Source: Lachnospiraceae bacterium | Lineage (GTDB): Bacteria; Bacillota; Clostridia; Lachnospirales; Lachnospiraceae | Reading direction: 5' to 3' | Length of the DNA stretch: 64,000 nt | Assembly: GCA_030524635.1 (NCBI GenBank) | Contig: JAUNGG010000002.1 | Span: 62,001-126,000 of the forward strand | In this document: positions 8,320 to 17,414 of the stretch, piece by piece | Layout: every line of letters begins with the position of its first letter | Numbering within the stretch: position 1 is the first letter of the stretch | Position numbers and translations under genes: made by a program | The notes under the pieces: generated by a model | What the model was told of the DNA's origin: nothing | Database searches by the model: none | The model's input: only the letters and a program-made list of their open reading frames with translations

Positions 8320-9402
8320 CTAACGGATCGATCCAGCCTGATACAGCAAATTCTCCCTTGCTGGAAGCCGCACAATAAAAGTAGAACCATGATCCGGTTT
8401 GCTCTCCACTATAATTTCCCCGCCGCAAAGCCCTACAATCTGCTTCACCAGCGCCAGACCAAGCCCGTTTCCATCTCCATTCCGGCTGCAGTCTGCCTGG
8501 TAAAATTTATCAAAGATATGTGCCTGCACCTCTCTGCTCATGCCGATTCCAGAATCCTGAAACTCTGCCTGGATCCCGTCATTTTTCCCCCTGTCATCTT
8601 CCTGACCGGTCCGTTTTAAGCGCACTGAAATCATGCCGCCCTTTGGTGTAAAATTGACTGCATTGGAAAACAGATTCGCCCAGACCTGGATCATCAGTTC
8701 TTCATTGCCCAGGTAAAAAATCGATTCCAGATCTAATTTCAGATCCAGATTTTTTTCACTCCACAGCGGTTCCATGGTAAGGATCACCTGACGGATCTGT
8801 TCATCCAGAGAAAACCAGCTTTTTTCCGAGATGATCTGCTGATTTTCCAACTTAGAAAGCTTCAGGATGCTTCCGGTCAGAGAAGATAGCCGCCTGGCGC
8901 TTTCCAGGATCCGCCTGGCATATTCCTGCTGCTCCTCTGGAGGCAGACCAGCTGTCAGCAGGGAGGCATAGCCCTCGATGGCCGCCAGAGGCGTCTTAAT
9001 CTCATGAGATACGTTTTGGATAAAATCGGACTGCAGCATCTCCATGGAGTTTAATTCCTTCACCATCTTATTAAAATTCTGATTCATCTCACGTACCCCG
9101 ATTCCCATGGCCGATTCCGGCAGCTGGATCTGAAAATTTCCCTCTGCCACCTGGTCCATAGCCAGAGCCAGCTGATGGATGGGACGGAAGAAAAATCGTG
9201 AGATCAGAACCGTAACCGTAACAGAAAATGCAGAGGCAGCAATCAGATAGCCCAGGAAAGGCAGCCAGGGAATAGGCTGTTCGATTGACAAAACCCCCAC
9301 AGAAAGCCCAGTGTACATCAGAAATCCGGTAATAAAAAACCCGGCAATCTGGATCATAACAATGGCGCAGACAAACAGCATCCACATTCTGAAATTCTTC
9401 AT
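8320..9402 (-). CDS. Sensor histidine kinase
   Basis: 360 residues: two membrane helices (about 8-32 and 47-70) around a very short extracytoplasmic loop, then HAMP, HisKA with H133 in the SHEIKTPLAAIEGY H-box, and an HATPase domain with N, G1 (DSGIGM) and G2 (GNGLGLALVK) boxes. The tiny outer loop suggests sensing at or in the membrane, as in kinases that detect envelope stress or antimicrobials. Its ATG overlaps the stop of the response regulator gene. The pair lies divergent from the RND operon, which it probably controls. Confidence 0.93.
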   Translation of the reverse strand: MKNFRMWMLFVCAIVMIQIAGFFITGFLMYTGLSVGVLSIEQPIPWLPFLGYLIAASAFSVTVTVLISRFFFRPIHQLALAMDQVAEGNFQIQLPESAMGIGVREMNQNFNKMVKELNSMEMLQSDFIQNVSHEIKTPLAAIEGYASLLTAGLPPEEQQEYARRILESARRLSSLTGSILKLSKLENQQIISEKSWFSLDEQIRQVILTMEPLWSEKNLDLKLDLESIFYLGNEELMIQVWANLFSNAVNFTPKGGMISVRLKRTGQEDDRGKNDGIQAEFQDSGIGMSREVQAHIFDKFYQADCSRNGDGNGLGLALVKQIVGLCGGEIIVESKPDHGSTFIVRLPARENLLYQAGSIR

Positions 9403-10079
9403 TTCCCTATCACCGCCTTATACCCTAATCCCCGGACTGTCACGATCTCAAAATCCGGATTGTCCTGAAATCTCCGCCGCAGCCGGTTGATGTGAACATC
9501 AATGGTCTGGGCATCGGACTGGCTGTCACGTCCCCAGATCTCATCCATCAGCTGCAGGCGTGTAAAGATCTTATTGGGGCAGGAAAGCAGCTTGTACAAA
9601 AGATAAAACTCCTTCTGCGGCAGCATAGCGGATTCCTCTCCCCGGCTGACAGTCATGGCATCGTAGTCCAGCCTGGTATTTTGAATAGTCAGGCTCTTTT
9701 CTGCATAAATATTGGCTCTTCGAAGCAGCGCCTTGACCCGCAGAACCATCTCCTTTACATCGATAGGCTTCGTCATATAATCATCAGTTCCCAGAGAAAA
9801 GCCTCTCCGCTTGGATAAAAAATCATCCTTTGCAGTGATCATCAGCACCGGAAGCAGCGGATTATCCTCCCTCAGAAGCTCCACCAGTTCATAGCCGTCC
9901 ATCACCGGCATCAATATGTCGGTGATCACCAGATCCACATGCTCCCGCTCCATACATTCCCAGGCCTCCTGCCCGTTGTGGGCCTGCAGGGTTTCATACC
10001 CTTCCTTCTTCAGAACAATGCTGTACAGCTCCAGAAGAGCCTTCTCATCCTCTACAATCAAAATCTTTAACATCCGCAT
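9399..10079 (-). CDS. OmpR/PhoB-family response regulator
   Basis: 226 residues: receiver domain with acidic pocket (E10-D11-E12), phospho-acceptor D54 (ITDILMP) and a conserved Lys in MITAKDD, then a winged-helix trans_reg_C domain ending VRGLGYKAVIGK. The start at 10079 (MRMLKILIVEDE) is placed 8 bases after GAGAGGTG. The reading frame extends to 10097 without a better site. It is divergent from the short TetR/RND operon, and direct repeats suited to this family lie in the shared intergenic region. Confidence 0.93.
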   Translation of the reverse strand: MRMLKILIVEDEKALLELYSIVLKKEGYETLQAHNGQEAWECMEREHVDLVITDILMPVMDGYELVELLREDNPLLPVLMITAKDDFLSKRRGFSLGTDDYMTKPIDVKEMVLRVKALLRRANIYAEKSLTIQNTRLDYDAMTVSRGEESAMLPQKEFYLLYKLLSCPNKIFTRLQLMDEIWGRDSQSDAQTIDVHINRLRRRFQDNPDFEIVTVRGLGYKAVIGK

Positions 10080-10204
10080 AACTATGACACCTCTCACGTT
10101 TTATCTGCAATTGTTGCTTCTATTGTACATGACAATCATGAATTAAAGATGAAATTATGGAGCCAAACAACTGCAAACTATGAACTTTCTGTGATTTCAT
10201 CTTC

Positions 10205-10247
10205 GGTTCATCCTGGCTTCAGGATAGGTTCATAGAGAAATGATAAT
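10205..10247 (+). promoter_or_regulatory. Candidate activator sites and -10 of the RND operon
   Basis: GGTTCAT occurs at 10205-10211 and again at 10227-10233, 22 bases apart (two helical turns), with a related GGCTTCA between them at 10215. A GATAAT -10-like hexamer is at 10242-10247, and no good -35 is seen where it should be. Tandem half-sites over a weak -35 are typical of OmpR/PhoB-type activated promoters, so the adjacent response regulator is the likely activator. This is inference. Confidence 0.4.
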
Positions 10248-10279
10248 ATGTCACTCAGCAAACGGAAGGAGGGAGGCAG

Positions 10280-10618
10280 ATGCCTACAGAACGTTTTTCT
10301 CGATTGCAGGAAACAAAACAAAAACGAATCAGCGAAGCAATCATCACGGAATTTCAGCGCACTACATATGGAGAATTGCAGATATCGAATATTGCCAGAA
10401 ATGCAAGGATTTCCAGAGCAAGCCTGTATACCTATTTTCCAGATAAGGAGGATCTGTTTCAGTTTGCCCTGGAGCAGATGCAGAAACAGAACCTGGAAAG
10501 CCCTAAGAAAAAGCTGCTCTTAAACCAGCTTCAGGAGCAGGTGTCAGAATCGGTTCTGACAGGAAAAATGTGTGAAAACAAAAATTCCGCAAACCAGAAA
10601 GGAGAACCCCATGAGTAA
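10280..10618 (+). CDS. Short TetR/AcrR-type regulator (DNA-binding domain with little else)
   Basis: 112 residues. The first ~65 form a TetR-type helix-turn-helix (RISEAIITEFQRTTYGE...NIARNARISRASLYTYFPDKEDLF). The usual ~120-residue ligand-binding domain is absent and replaced by a charged helical tail. The stop overlaps the start of the RND adaptor gene by 8 bases, and the gene has a GGAGGGAGG ribosome site, so it is intact rather than recently broken. It is the first gene of the RND operon and may autoregulate it. A dimer would need a non-standard interface. Confidence 0.8.
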   Translation: MPTERFSRLQETKQKRISEAIITEFQRTTYGELQISNIARNARISRASLYTYFPDKEDLFQFALEQMQKQNLESPKKKLLLNQLQEQVSESVLTGKMCENKNSANQKGEPHE

Positions 10619-11678
10619 AAAATTGATCGCAGGATGCGTGACAGCCATCGCTGTCTGTGCCCTGATTCTGCCCAGGTTTATGAACAAGCAGCCATTCGCC
10701 GAGGCAGTAGCCGACCCTGTTGTAGAAGTCACCCAGCCGGAAATCCGGGATATCAGCCTGACTACCGGACTGGTAGGAAAGGTAGAGCCGGAGGATGTGG
10801 TATACGTTTATCCCAAGGCTCCCGGCGAAGTAACCCAGGTTAACATTAAGGCTGGTGAGATTGTAGAAGAAGGCCAGCTTCTGTGCGTTGTGGATACCAA
10901 GCAGGTGGAAAGCGCCAAAAGCTCTATGGATTCCGCTCAGCTGTCCTTAAAGCAGGCTCAGGAGGAGCTGTCCAGGCAATCTATTCTCTATGCCAGCGGC
11001 GGCATTTCCCAACAAGCCTATCAGCAGTATCAGGACAATGTAACGGCAGCCCAGATTTCCTATAATAATGCAAAGGTAAATTATGACAACCAGGTTTCCT
11101 ACAGCCAGATCACAGCACCCATCAGCGGCATCATAGAGGTATGCAATATTGAGGTTTATGACCAGATATCCCAAAGCAACCTGATCTGCGTAATCTCCGG
11201 TCAAGGTGCCAAAATAGTTTCCTTCTCTGTTACCGAACGAATCAAAAATTATTTACATGAGGGTGACAACATCGTGGTAGAAAAAGACAGCGAGCCTTAC
11301 GCCGGGCAGGTCACTGAGGTCAGCTTCATGGCTGATTCCAACACCGGACTTTTTAAGATCAAGGCTCGGCTGGATGAAAATATTGATGAATCCAGGCTGC
11401 CTACCGGCTCCATGGTTAAGTTGTATGTTACCTCTGAACGGGTTCTGGATGCTCTGACCATTCCGGTGGATTCCGTCTACTATGACGGCGGGTTTCCCTA
11501 TGTTTACACCTATGATTCCGAAACCAGCAGTCTGCACAAGATCCAGGTTGAAGTCGGTTTGTACGATTCTGACTGGATCGAGGTCAAGTCCGGGCTGGAT
11601 CAGAACACAGACGTGCTGACTACCTGGAGCTCTGAGCTTTATGAAGGAACCATTGTACGGATCAAGGGGAGGACGTAA
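10611..11678 (+). CDS. RND efflux periplasmic-adaptor-type (membrane fusion) protein
   Basis: 355 residues: N-terminal membrane anchor (about 4-22), then HlyD/AcrA-type barrel-sandwich halves flanking a coiled-coil hairpin (about 90-170), a beta-barrel and a C-terminal domain. The biotinyl-lipoyl-like half is visible in VYPKAPGEVTQVNIKAGEIVEEGQLL. It bridges the RND pump to an outer channel in Gram-negatives. Here it is presumably anchored on the outer face of the cytoplasmic membrane. ATG 10611 follows AAAGGAG by about 6 bases, and the stop precedes the pump gene by 3 bases. Confidence 0.9.
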   Translation: MSKKLIAGCVTAIAVCALILPRFMNKQPFAEAVADPVVEVTQPEIRDISLTTGLVGKVEPEDVVYVYPKAPGEVTQVNIKAGEIVEEGQLLCVVDTKQVESAKSSMDSAQLSLKQAQEELSRQSILYASGGISQQAYQQYQDNVTAAQISYNNAKVNYDNQVSYSQITAPISGIIEVCNIEVYDQISQSNLICVISGQGAKIVSFSVTERIKNYLHEGDNIVVEKDSEPYAGQVTEVSFMADSNTGLFKIKARLDENIDESRLPTGSMVKLYVTSERVLDALTIPVDSVYYDGGFPYVYTYDSETSSLHKIQVEVGLYDSDWIEVKSGLDQNTDVLTTWSSELYEGTIVRIKGRT

Positions 11679-11681
11679 ACT

Positions 11682-14600
11682 ATGGGAATTACAAAATTTG
11701 TCCTCAAACGTCCGGTAACGGCAGTTTTGAGTATTTTATGCCTGATCGTTTTCGGCTTCCAGTCCCTGTCCGGAATGTCCATGGAACTGACGCCGGATAT
11801 GGATATGTCCATGATGATCATATTCACCACCTATTCCGGCGCCAGCCCGGAGGATGTAAATGAACTGATTACAAAACCGCTGGAGGATGCCGTCGGCACC
11901 CTGTCCGGCCTTGATTCCATCTCCTCTACCTCCAGCGAAGGTTCTTCCATGATCATGCTGGAATATGAATATGGAACTGACATGGATGAGGCCTACGATG
12001 ACCTGAAAAAGAAGGTAGACCAGGTTTCCAATATGGAGCTCCCGGATGACGTGGACACCCCCACGATCATCGAGATGAACTCCAATTCCGGATCTGATAT
12101 CTCACTAGTAGTAGATCATCCCGGCAAAGACAGCTTGTACAATTATGTAAACAACGACATTATACCAGAGTTTGAAAAGCTGTCCGATGTGGCCGAGGTA
12201 TCTATCCGGGGCGGCTCCGAGGAGTATATCCGAATTGAACTGATCGAAGAAAAGGTAAAGCAGTATGGACTTACTATGTCCTCCATTGCCAGCGATATTG
12301 CTGCCTCCGATGTGTCCTACCCCGCAGGAAATACCACAGTAGGCAGCCAGGAGCTGTCCCTGTCAACCAAAATGAATTACGATACCGAGGAATCCCTCAA
12401 AGATATCCCTCTTACTACCAGCAGCAACGATATTGTATATCTGGCTGATGTTGCAAATATCTACCGGGCTTCTGATACAGAGAACAGTATTGCCCGGTAT
12501 AATGGGGAAGATACGATCTCCATCTCCATTTCTAAGCAGCAAAGCTCTACTGCTATGGCCCTGTCTGATGCAGTAAATAAAGTGATCGACACCCTGACCC
12601 GCCAGGATCCGGAGCTGTCCATTACCGTAATCGATGACTCCGCCAATTCGATTTCCGAATCCCTGATGTCGGTGGCAGAAACCCTGGTACTGGCAATCCT
12701 AATTTCCATGGTAATCATTTGGCTGTTCCTGGGTGACTTAAAGGCTTCCCTGATCGTCGGAAGTTCCATTCCGGTATCCATCCTGTTCTGCCTGATCTGC
12801 ATGAATGCCATGGGCCTGACCTTAAACGTTATCACCATGTGCGCCTTGACCTTGGGCGTCGGCATGATGGTAGATAACTCAATCGTTGTTATGGAGAGCT
12901 GCTTTCGTGCCACCGCCTCCAGGGAATCTGGGTTTGTAGAATACATGAGGGATGCCCTGGAGGGTACCAATATTGTAGCCGCCTCTGTGCTGGCATCTAC
13001 TGTTACCACCTGCGTAGTATTCCTTCCTCTAGCAATGTTGAAGGGTATGACCGGACAGCTGCTGGGCCCTTTAGGCTACACCATTGTATTTGCCATGGCA
13101 GCCTCTCTGCTGTCTTCCATCTCAGTGGTACCGCTGTGCTATATGCTGTACCGCCCGAAGGAAAAGGAAACAGCACCTCTGTTAAGGCCGGTTATACGCC
13201 TGCAGGGCAGCTACCGGAAAATCATGAAGGTGATCCTACCGAAAAAGAAAACAGTTATGGTGATCTCCGTGCTTCTCCTGGCTGCCGCCTTTCAGCTGGC
13301 CGGCCAATTGGATACAGAGCTGATGGCCTCCGATGATAAAGGGCAGGTTTCCATTGTTGTTGAAACCAGACCCGGCCTGAAAACTGCCAGCATAGATAAA
13401 ATTGTAAAGCAGGTAGAGAATATTATTGTCCAGCATCAGGATCTGGACGCTTACATGACCAGTGCCGGCGGAAACGGAATGATGTCAGGTGACAGTGCCA
13501 GCATTACTGCCTATCTGAAGGATGACCGGAAGATGTCCACTGAAGAGGTGGCAGCTCAGTGGAAAAAGGAGCTGCAGGATATTGCCGACTGTAACATTAC
13601 CGTGGATGTCAGCGGCTCTATGAGCATGATGTCCTCGTTCGGAGAAAGCTATGAAACAATCATTCAAGGCGCTGATTACGACCAGGTAACGGAAGTTTCC
13701 AATAAAATTGTGTCCGAACTGATGACCCGCCCTGAGGTGACAAAGGTCCATTCTGATGCAGAAAATTCCTCTCCGGTGGTAGAGGTTACGGTAGATGCTG
13801 CAAAGGCCAAAGCTGTAGGCCTGACTGCCTCCTCTATTGGAAATACCTTATACCAGATGATCAGCGGTATCGAAGCCACCGAACTGGATATCGATGGTGA
13901 CAGCATTACGGTTAAGGTGGAGTATCCAGATGGAACCTACGACACCCTGGATCAGGTAAAAGGCATTGTATTATCCACTGGAACTGGCAGCTCCGTTTTA
14001 CTGACTGATGTGGCAGAGGTAGGCTTTAAAGACAGCCCAGCCAGCATTAGAAGAGAAAATAAGCAGTATAAGGTAACCATCTCCGCAGAATATACCGAAC
14101 TGGCAGACAAAGGAAGTTCTATGAAGTTGACTCAGGAGGTCGTACAGCCCAATCTGACGGAAACGGTTACTACCGGCTTAAATTCTATGGATCAGTCCAT
14201 GAACGAAGAGTTTACCGCCATATTCGAAGCGATTGCCCTTGCAGTTTTCCTGATTTTCGTTGTAATGGCAATGCAGTTTGAATCTCCGAAATTTTCTCTG
14301 ATGGTTATGGTAACCATCCCATTCAGCCTGATCGGCTCCTTCGGCCTGCTATGGCTGGCAGACAGTGCCATCAGCATGGTATCCCTGATCGGCTTCCTGA
14401 TGCTGATTGGCACCGTTGTAAACTCTGGTATCCTTTATGTCGATACCGTAAACCAGTACCGGGATACTATGGACCGGGATACCGCCCTGATTGAAGCTGG
14501 CGCTACCCGTATGAGGCCAATCCTTATGACTACGCTGACCACGATCATCTCCATGATCCCCATGGCATTCGGGTGGGGCAGCTCCGGCGAGATGACAAAA

Positions 14601-14822
14601 GGTCTGGCGCTTGTAAATATCGGCGGTCTGACCGCTTCTACTCTCCTGAGCCTCCTGATGCTGCCGGTATTCTACTGCATTATGAGCCGAACACCAAAGG
14701 AACAGAAAAACCGGGAGAAAAAAAGTCTGAAGAAGGCCCAGAACAGAGCCATAAAAAAAGCATTCAAAAAGCCCGGGGACAGCCCCGGCCAGAAAGCCGG
14801 CGGCCATGAAGCAAATAAATAG
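11682..14822 (+). CDS. RND efflux transporter permease (AcrB/HAE-like)
   Basis: 1046 residues in the usual AcrB size range. It has the typical N-terminus (FVLKRPVTAVLSILCLIVFGFQSL), two large extracytoplasmic loops after TM1 and TM7, and 12 membrane helices. TM4 carries LGVGMMVDNSIVVMES, with one Asp where the Gram-negative pumps have an Asp pair. It should export hydrophobic or cationic compounds with proton motive force. It is encoded after its adaptor and before two TolC-like proteins. The last 16 bases overlap the open frame of the next gene. Confidence 0.93.
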   Translation: MGITKFVLKRPVTAVLSILCLIVFGFQSLSGMSMELTPDMDMSMMIIFTTYSGASPEDVNELITKPLEDAVGTLSGLDSISSTSSEGSSMIMLEYEYGTDMDEAYDDLKKKVDQVSNMELPDDVDTPTIIEMNSNSGSDISLVVDHPGKDSLYNYVNNDIIPEFEKLSDVAEVSIRGGSEEYIRIELIEEKVKQYGLTMSSIASDIAASDVSYPAGNTTVGSQELSLSTKMNYDTEESLKDIPLTTSSNDIVYLADVANIYRASDTENSIARYNGEDTISISISKQQSSTAMALSDAVNKVIDTLTRQDPELSITVIDDSANSISESLMSVAETLVLAILISMVIIWLFLGDLKASLIVGSSIPVSILFCLICMNAMGLTLNVITMCALTLGVGMMVDNSIVVMESCFRATASRESGFVEYMRDALEGTNIVAASVLASTVTTCVVFLPLAMLKGMTGQLLGPLGYTIVFAMAASLLSSISVVPLCYMLYRPKEKETAPLLRPVIRLQGSYRKIMKVILPKKKTVMVISVLLLAAAFQLAGQLDTELMASDDKGQVSIVVETRPGLKTASIDKIVKQVENIIVQHQDLDAYMTSAGGNGMMSGDSASITAYLKDDRKMSTEEVAAQWKKELQDIADCNITVDVSGSMSMMSSFGESYETIIQGADYDQVTEVSNKIVSELMTRPEVTKVHSDAENSSPVVEVTVDAAKAKAVGLTASSIGNTLYQMISGIEATELDIDGDSITVKVEYPDGTYDTLDQVKGIVLSTGTGSSVLLTDVAEVGFKDSPASIRRENKQYKVTISAEYTELADKGSSMKLTQEVVQPNLTETVTTGLNSMDQSMNEEFTAIFEAIALAVFLIFVVMAMQFESPKFSLMVMVTIPFSLIGSFGLLWLADSAISMVSLIGFLMLIGTVVNSGILYVDTVNQYRDTMDRDTALIEAGATRMRPILMTTLTTIISMIPMAFGWGSSGEMTKGLALVNIGGLTASTLLSLLMLPVFYCIMSRTPKEQKNREKKSLKKAQNRAIKKAFKKPGDSPGQKAGGHEANK

Positions 14823-14847
14823 CCTTAGGGAAAGGAGCTTCGAAAGC

Positions 14848-16035
14848 ATGAAACAATACATAACCCACATGCCAGAAAGAAGCCAGAGTTGCCGAAAGCA
14901 GGCGGCGACTCTGTGCCTCTCTGCTGTTATAACAGCCTTGCTTCCTGTAACAGTCCATGCAGGAAGCCCTGAATTTGCCAGAACCTCAGAGGAATGGGCC
15001 GCACTTCAGGATAATGTGCTGGAATATAACGAGCTGGCCGACTTGATCCACGAATATAATGTAACAGTCCAAAATAATCAATACACCTACAACAAATTCA
15101 TCAAGGATTACGGGCGTACAAAAACGGATGTGGCTGACAAATATCGGGAACTGGCAGAGGATCTGGAGGATGACCGGACCGGTGAGGATGGTGCCGGCAG
15201 AATAACCGATTATCAATTAGAACAGCAAGCCAAACAGCTTCGAGAGCAGGCAGATGATAATGTAGAAGACAGCCGCACCTACCAGCTGACCTATGCCAAG
15301 GCAGAAGACAGCCTGGTTCAGTCCGCCCAGTCCAATTTCATCTCCTACTATAAAAATCAGCTGGAGCTGGAATCCGCCCTGGAGACGAAAAAAACACTGG
15401 AAAACGCTTACTCCCTGGCTGCAGCCCAGAGGCAGGCGGGAACCGTCACCGATACCGATGTGCTGGATGCCCGGGAGGCAGTTCTAAACCAGGAAACCAC
15501 CATTGCCAATCTGGAGCAGACCATTGAAAACACCAGACAGACCCTGATCGTCACGTGCGGGTGGCAGGGAAGCGACCAGCCAGAGATCCAGAATGTCCCG
15601 GAGGTGGAACTGGCCCAGATCGATGCCATTGACCTGGAAGCGGATAAACAGACTGCCCTGGAAACCAACTATACCCTGCGGATCAACCAGATCAAGCTGG
15701 AGAACGCAGAGAATGCAGAGAATAAAGAAAACATTCAGAAAACCATTGATGCAAATAAGCGACAGATCGGCGTATCGGTTACCAGCGCATGGCAAAGCCT
15801 GAATACCGCCAGGCTTTCCTATGAACAGGCCATCTCCGATGAAGCTGCTGAAGAACGGAACATGACCCTGGCCCAGCAGAAATGGAACGCCGGAATGATC
15901 ACAAAGTATGATTATGAAAATCAGCAGTCCACTCTGGCTTCCAAAAAGCTTGCAGTCCAGACCGCCCAGCTTGATCTCCTTACGGCCCTTGAAAATTATC
16001 GCTGGAATGTGAACGGACTGGCAAGTGCAGAATAA
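14848..16035 (+). CDS. TolC-family outer-membrane-efflux-like protein, copy 1
   Basis: 395 residues with a signal peptide ending near VTVHAG, then long alpha-helical hairpins rich in Gln, Glu and Ala. The repeated LExQxxNAx pattern and a C-terminal half with QKWNAGMITKYDYENQQSTL are typical of TolC. The preferred start is ATG 14848, after AAAGGAGC. The frame is open from 14806. In diderms this would form the outer-membrane duct. In a Firmicute with no visible outer-membrane genes its location is unclear. It is followed by a related gene. Confidence 0.8.
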   Translation: MKQYITHMPERSQSCRKQAATLCLSAVITALLPVTVHAGSPEFARTSEEWAALQDNVLEYNELADLIHEYNVTVQNNQYTYNKFIKDYGRTKTDVADKYRELAEDLEDDRTGEDGAGRITDYQLEQQAKQLREQADDNVEDSRTYQLTYAKAEDSLVQSAQSNFISYYKNQLELESALETKKTLENAYSLAAAQRQAGTVTDTDVLDAREAVLNQETTIANLEQTIENTRQTLIVTCGWQGSDQPEIQNVPEVELAQIDAIDLEADKQTALETNYTLRINQIKLENAENAENKENIQKTIDANKRQIGVSVTSAWQSLNTARLSYEQAISDEAAEERNMTLAQQKWNAGMITKYDYENQQSTLASKKLAVQTAQLDLLTALENYRWNVNGLASAE

Positions 16036-16056
16036 CAGGAAGCGAGGTGAGGTAAG

Positions 16057-17310
16057 ATGATGAAACAGCAAAAACAGACGAAAATGGAACGGCTCCGGCT
16101 TCTGCCAAAACACTGTTTCCACCCAAAACAAATTTTTATATGCCTTCTCTCCTTTGCCTTCTGCCATACCAGCTTTTCCTGCACTGCATTGGCGGAAACT
16201 GCCGGAGAATCCTCCGTCAGCGAAGCCGCCCAAGCGCTCTACACCGCTGCAGATGGGAACCAGATATCTCCGGAACGTCTCCAGGATACTCGGATCGAAT
16301 ATGAAGAGCTGGGCAGCCTGATCCATGCTAATCATCTCAGCATCCAAAAGCTGACAGACAGTGCAGAAGAAACCAAGGAAGCTTATATCAAAATCCGGGA
16401 TTCCCTCCGGTCAGAAAAGGCTGATGCCGATGCCGCAAGGGAAGAAGCGAAGGAACAGGGCGATATGAACAGCTACGCAGAATATGCCTCCTATTCCGCC
16501 ATCTACAAATCTGCCATTCAAAGCTACAACAAAATGATCGACCGCCTGGACCGCTACTCCTCCAATAAAAGCCGGCTGGAACTGGAAAAGCAGCTGACAA
16601 ACGGCGCTCAAAGCCTGATGATCTCCTGGCAGTCCATCTCTTTGCAAAAGGCGGCCCTGGAAACCCAGGAAGCCCTGTACCAAGCACTGTATGAAAATGC
16701 CCAGACTCAGCAGCAGGCCGGTCTTGCCACCGGCCAAGATGTGCAGACGGCCTATCTCAACTGGCAGAATGCCTCTATCTCCCTCCAGTCCCTGTCTGAC
16801 AGCGAGGATGCCATTTACCAGAACCTTTGCCTGATGCTGGGAGTGGATGAAACCGGAAGCATGCAGCTTCAGAGTATTCCTGCTGCTGACCTGAACCGGC
16901 TATCTCAATTGGATCTGGAACAGGATACCAGGACTGCCATCGGCAACAATTCTGAGATCAAGAGTGCACGAAACACAGCTTCTGATGGCAGCACCTCCGG
17001 CAACGCCAGCAAGCAGAGAACCCTGTCCGATCTGGAGAACCAGGTAACTCTGAAAATGAAAGAGCTCTATAAGGCAGTCACAGAAGCAAAGCAGTCCTAC
17101 GATGCCGCCCAGGCCGGATATGCCAGCGCACAGATCACCTGGGGTAATGCACAGAAGAAATATTCTCTTGGAATGCTGAGCAAAGCAGAATACCTGCAGC
17201 AAAAGCTACAGTATGTCCAGAAAGAAACCAACTTCGCAGCCGCTGACTTAAGCCTGTTCCAGGCATTGGAAACCTATGACTGGGCTGTGAAGGGGATCGG
17301 AAGCTCCTAA
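16057..17310 (+). CDS. TolC-family-like protein, copy 2
   Basis: 417 residues with a signal peptide (hydrophobic core IFICLLSFAFCH, ending near CTALAE), then a mostly alpha-helical body like that of copy 1: RIEYEELGSLIHANHLSIQ matches EYNELADLIHEYNVTVQ, and QKKYSLGMLSKAEYLQQKLQ matches QKWNAGMITKYDYENQQ. The two genes look like an old tandem duplication. It is the last gene of the RND operon, ended by a terminator at 17328-17383. The two may form a hetero-oligomer or act with different pumps. Confidence 0.75.
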   Translation: MMKQQKQTKMERLRLLPKHCFHPKQIFICLLSFAFCHTSFSCTALAETAGESSVSEAAQALYTAADGNQISPERLQDTRIEYEELGSLIHANHLSIQKLTDSAEETKEAYIKIRDSLRSEKADADAAREEAKEQGDMNSYAEYASYSAIYKSAIQSYNKMIDRLDRYSSNKSRLELEKQLTNGAQSLMISWQSISLQKAALETQEALYQALYENAQTQQQAGLATGQDVQTAYLNWQNASISLQSLSDSEDAIYQNLCLMLGVDETGSMQLQSIPAADLNRLSQLDLEQDTRTAIGNNSEIKSARNTASDGSTSGNASKQRTLSDLENQVTLKMKELYKAVTEAKQSYDAAQAGYASAQITWGNAQKKYSLGMLSKAEYLQQKLQYVQKETNFAAADLSLFQALETYDWAVKGIGSS

Positions 17311-17327
17311 ACCAATATAACAATCAA

Positions 17328-17383
17328 GAGAAAAGCCAGCAGCAAAACCAGGGTTCCCCTGCTTTCAGCTGCCGGCTTTTCTC
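17328..17383 (+). terminator. Intrinsic terminator of the RND operon
   Basis: Inverted repeat GAGAAAAGCC...GGCTTTTCTC with inner GCAGC/GCTGC. It lies 17 bases after the second TolC-like gene and is followed by T-rich sequence. It could also serve the converging gene at 17415. Confidence 0.75.
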
Positions 17384-17414
17384 CTTCTATCTCATATCTT
17401 TATTTCACATATTG

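Noticed and set aside
12461-13009. 182-codon minus-strand open frame
   Set aside because: Antisense to the RND pump; Ser/Thr/Ile-rich shadow translation.
15484-16347. 287-codon minus-strand open frame
   Set aside because: Antisense to the two TolC-like genes. No ribosome site or family resemblance.
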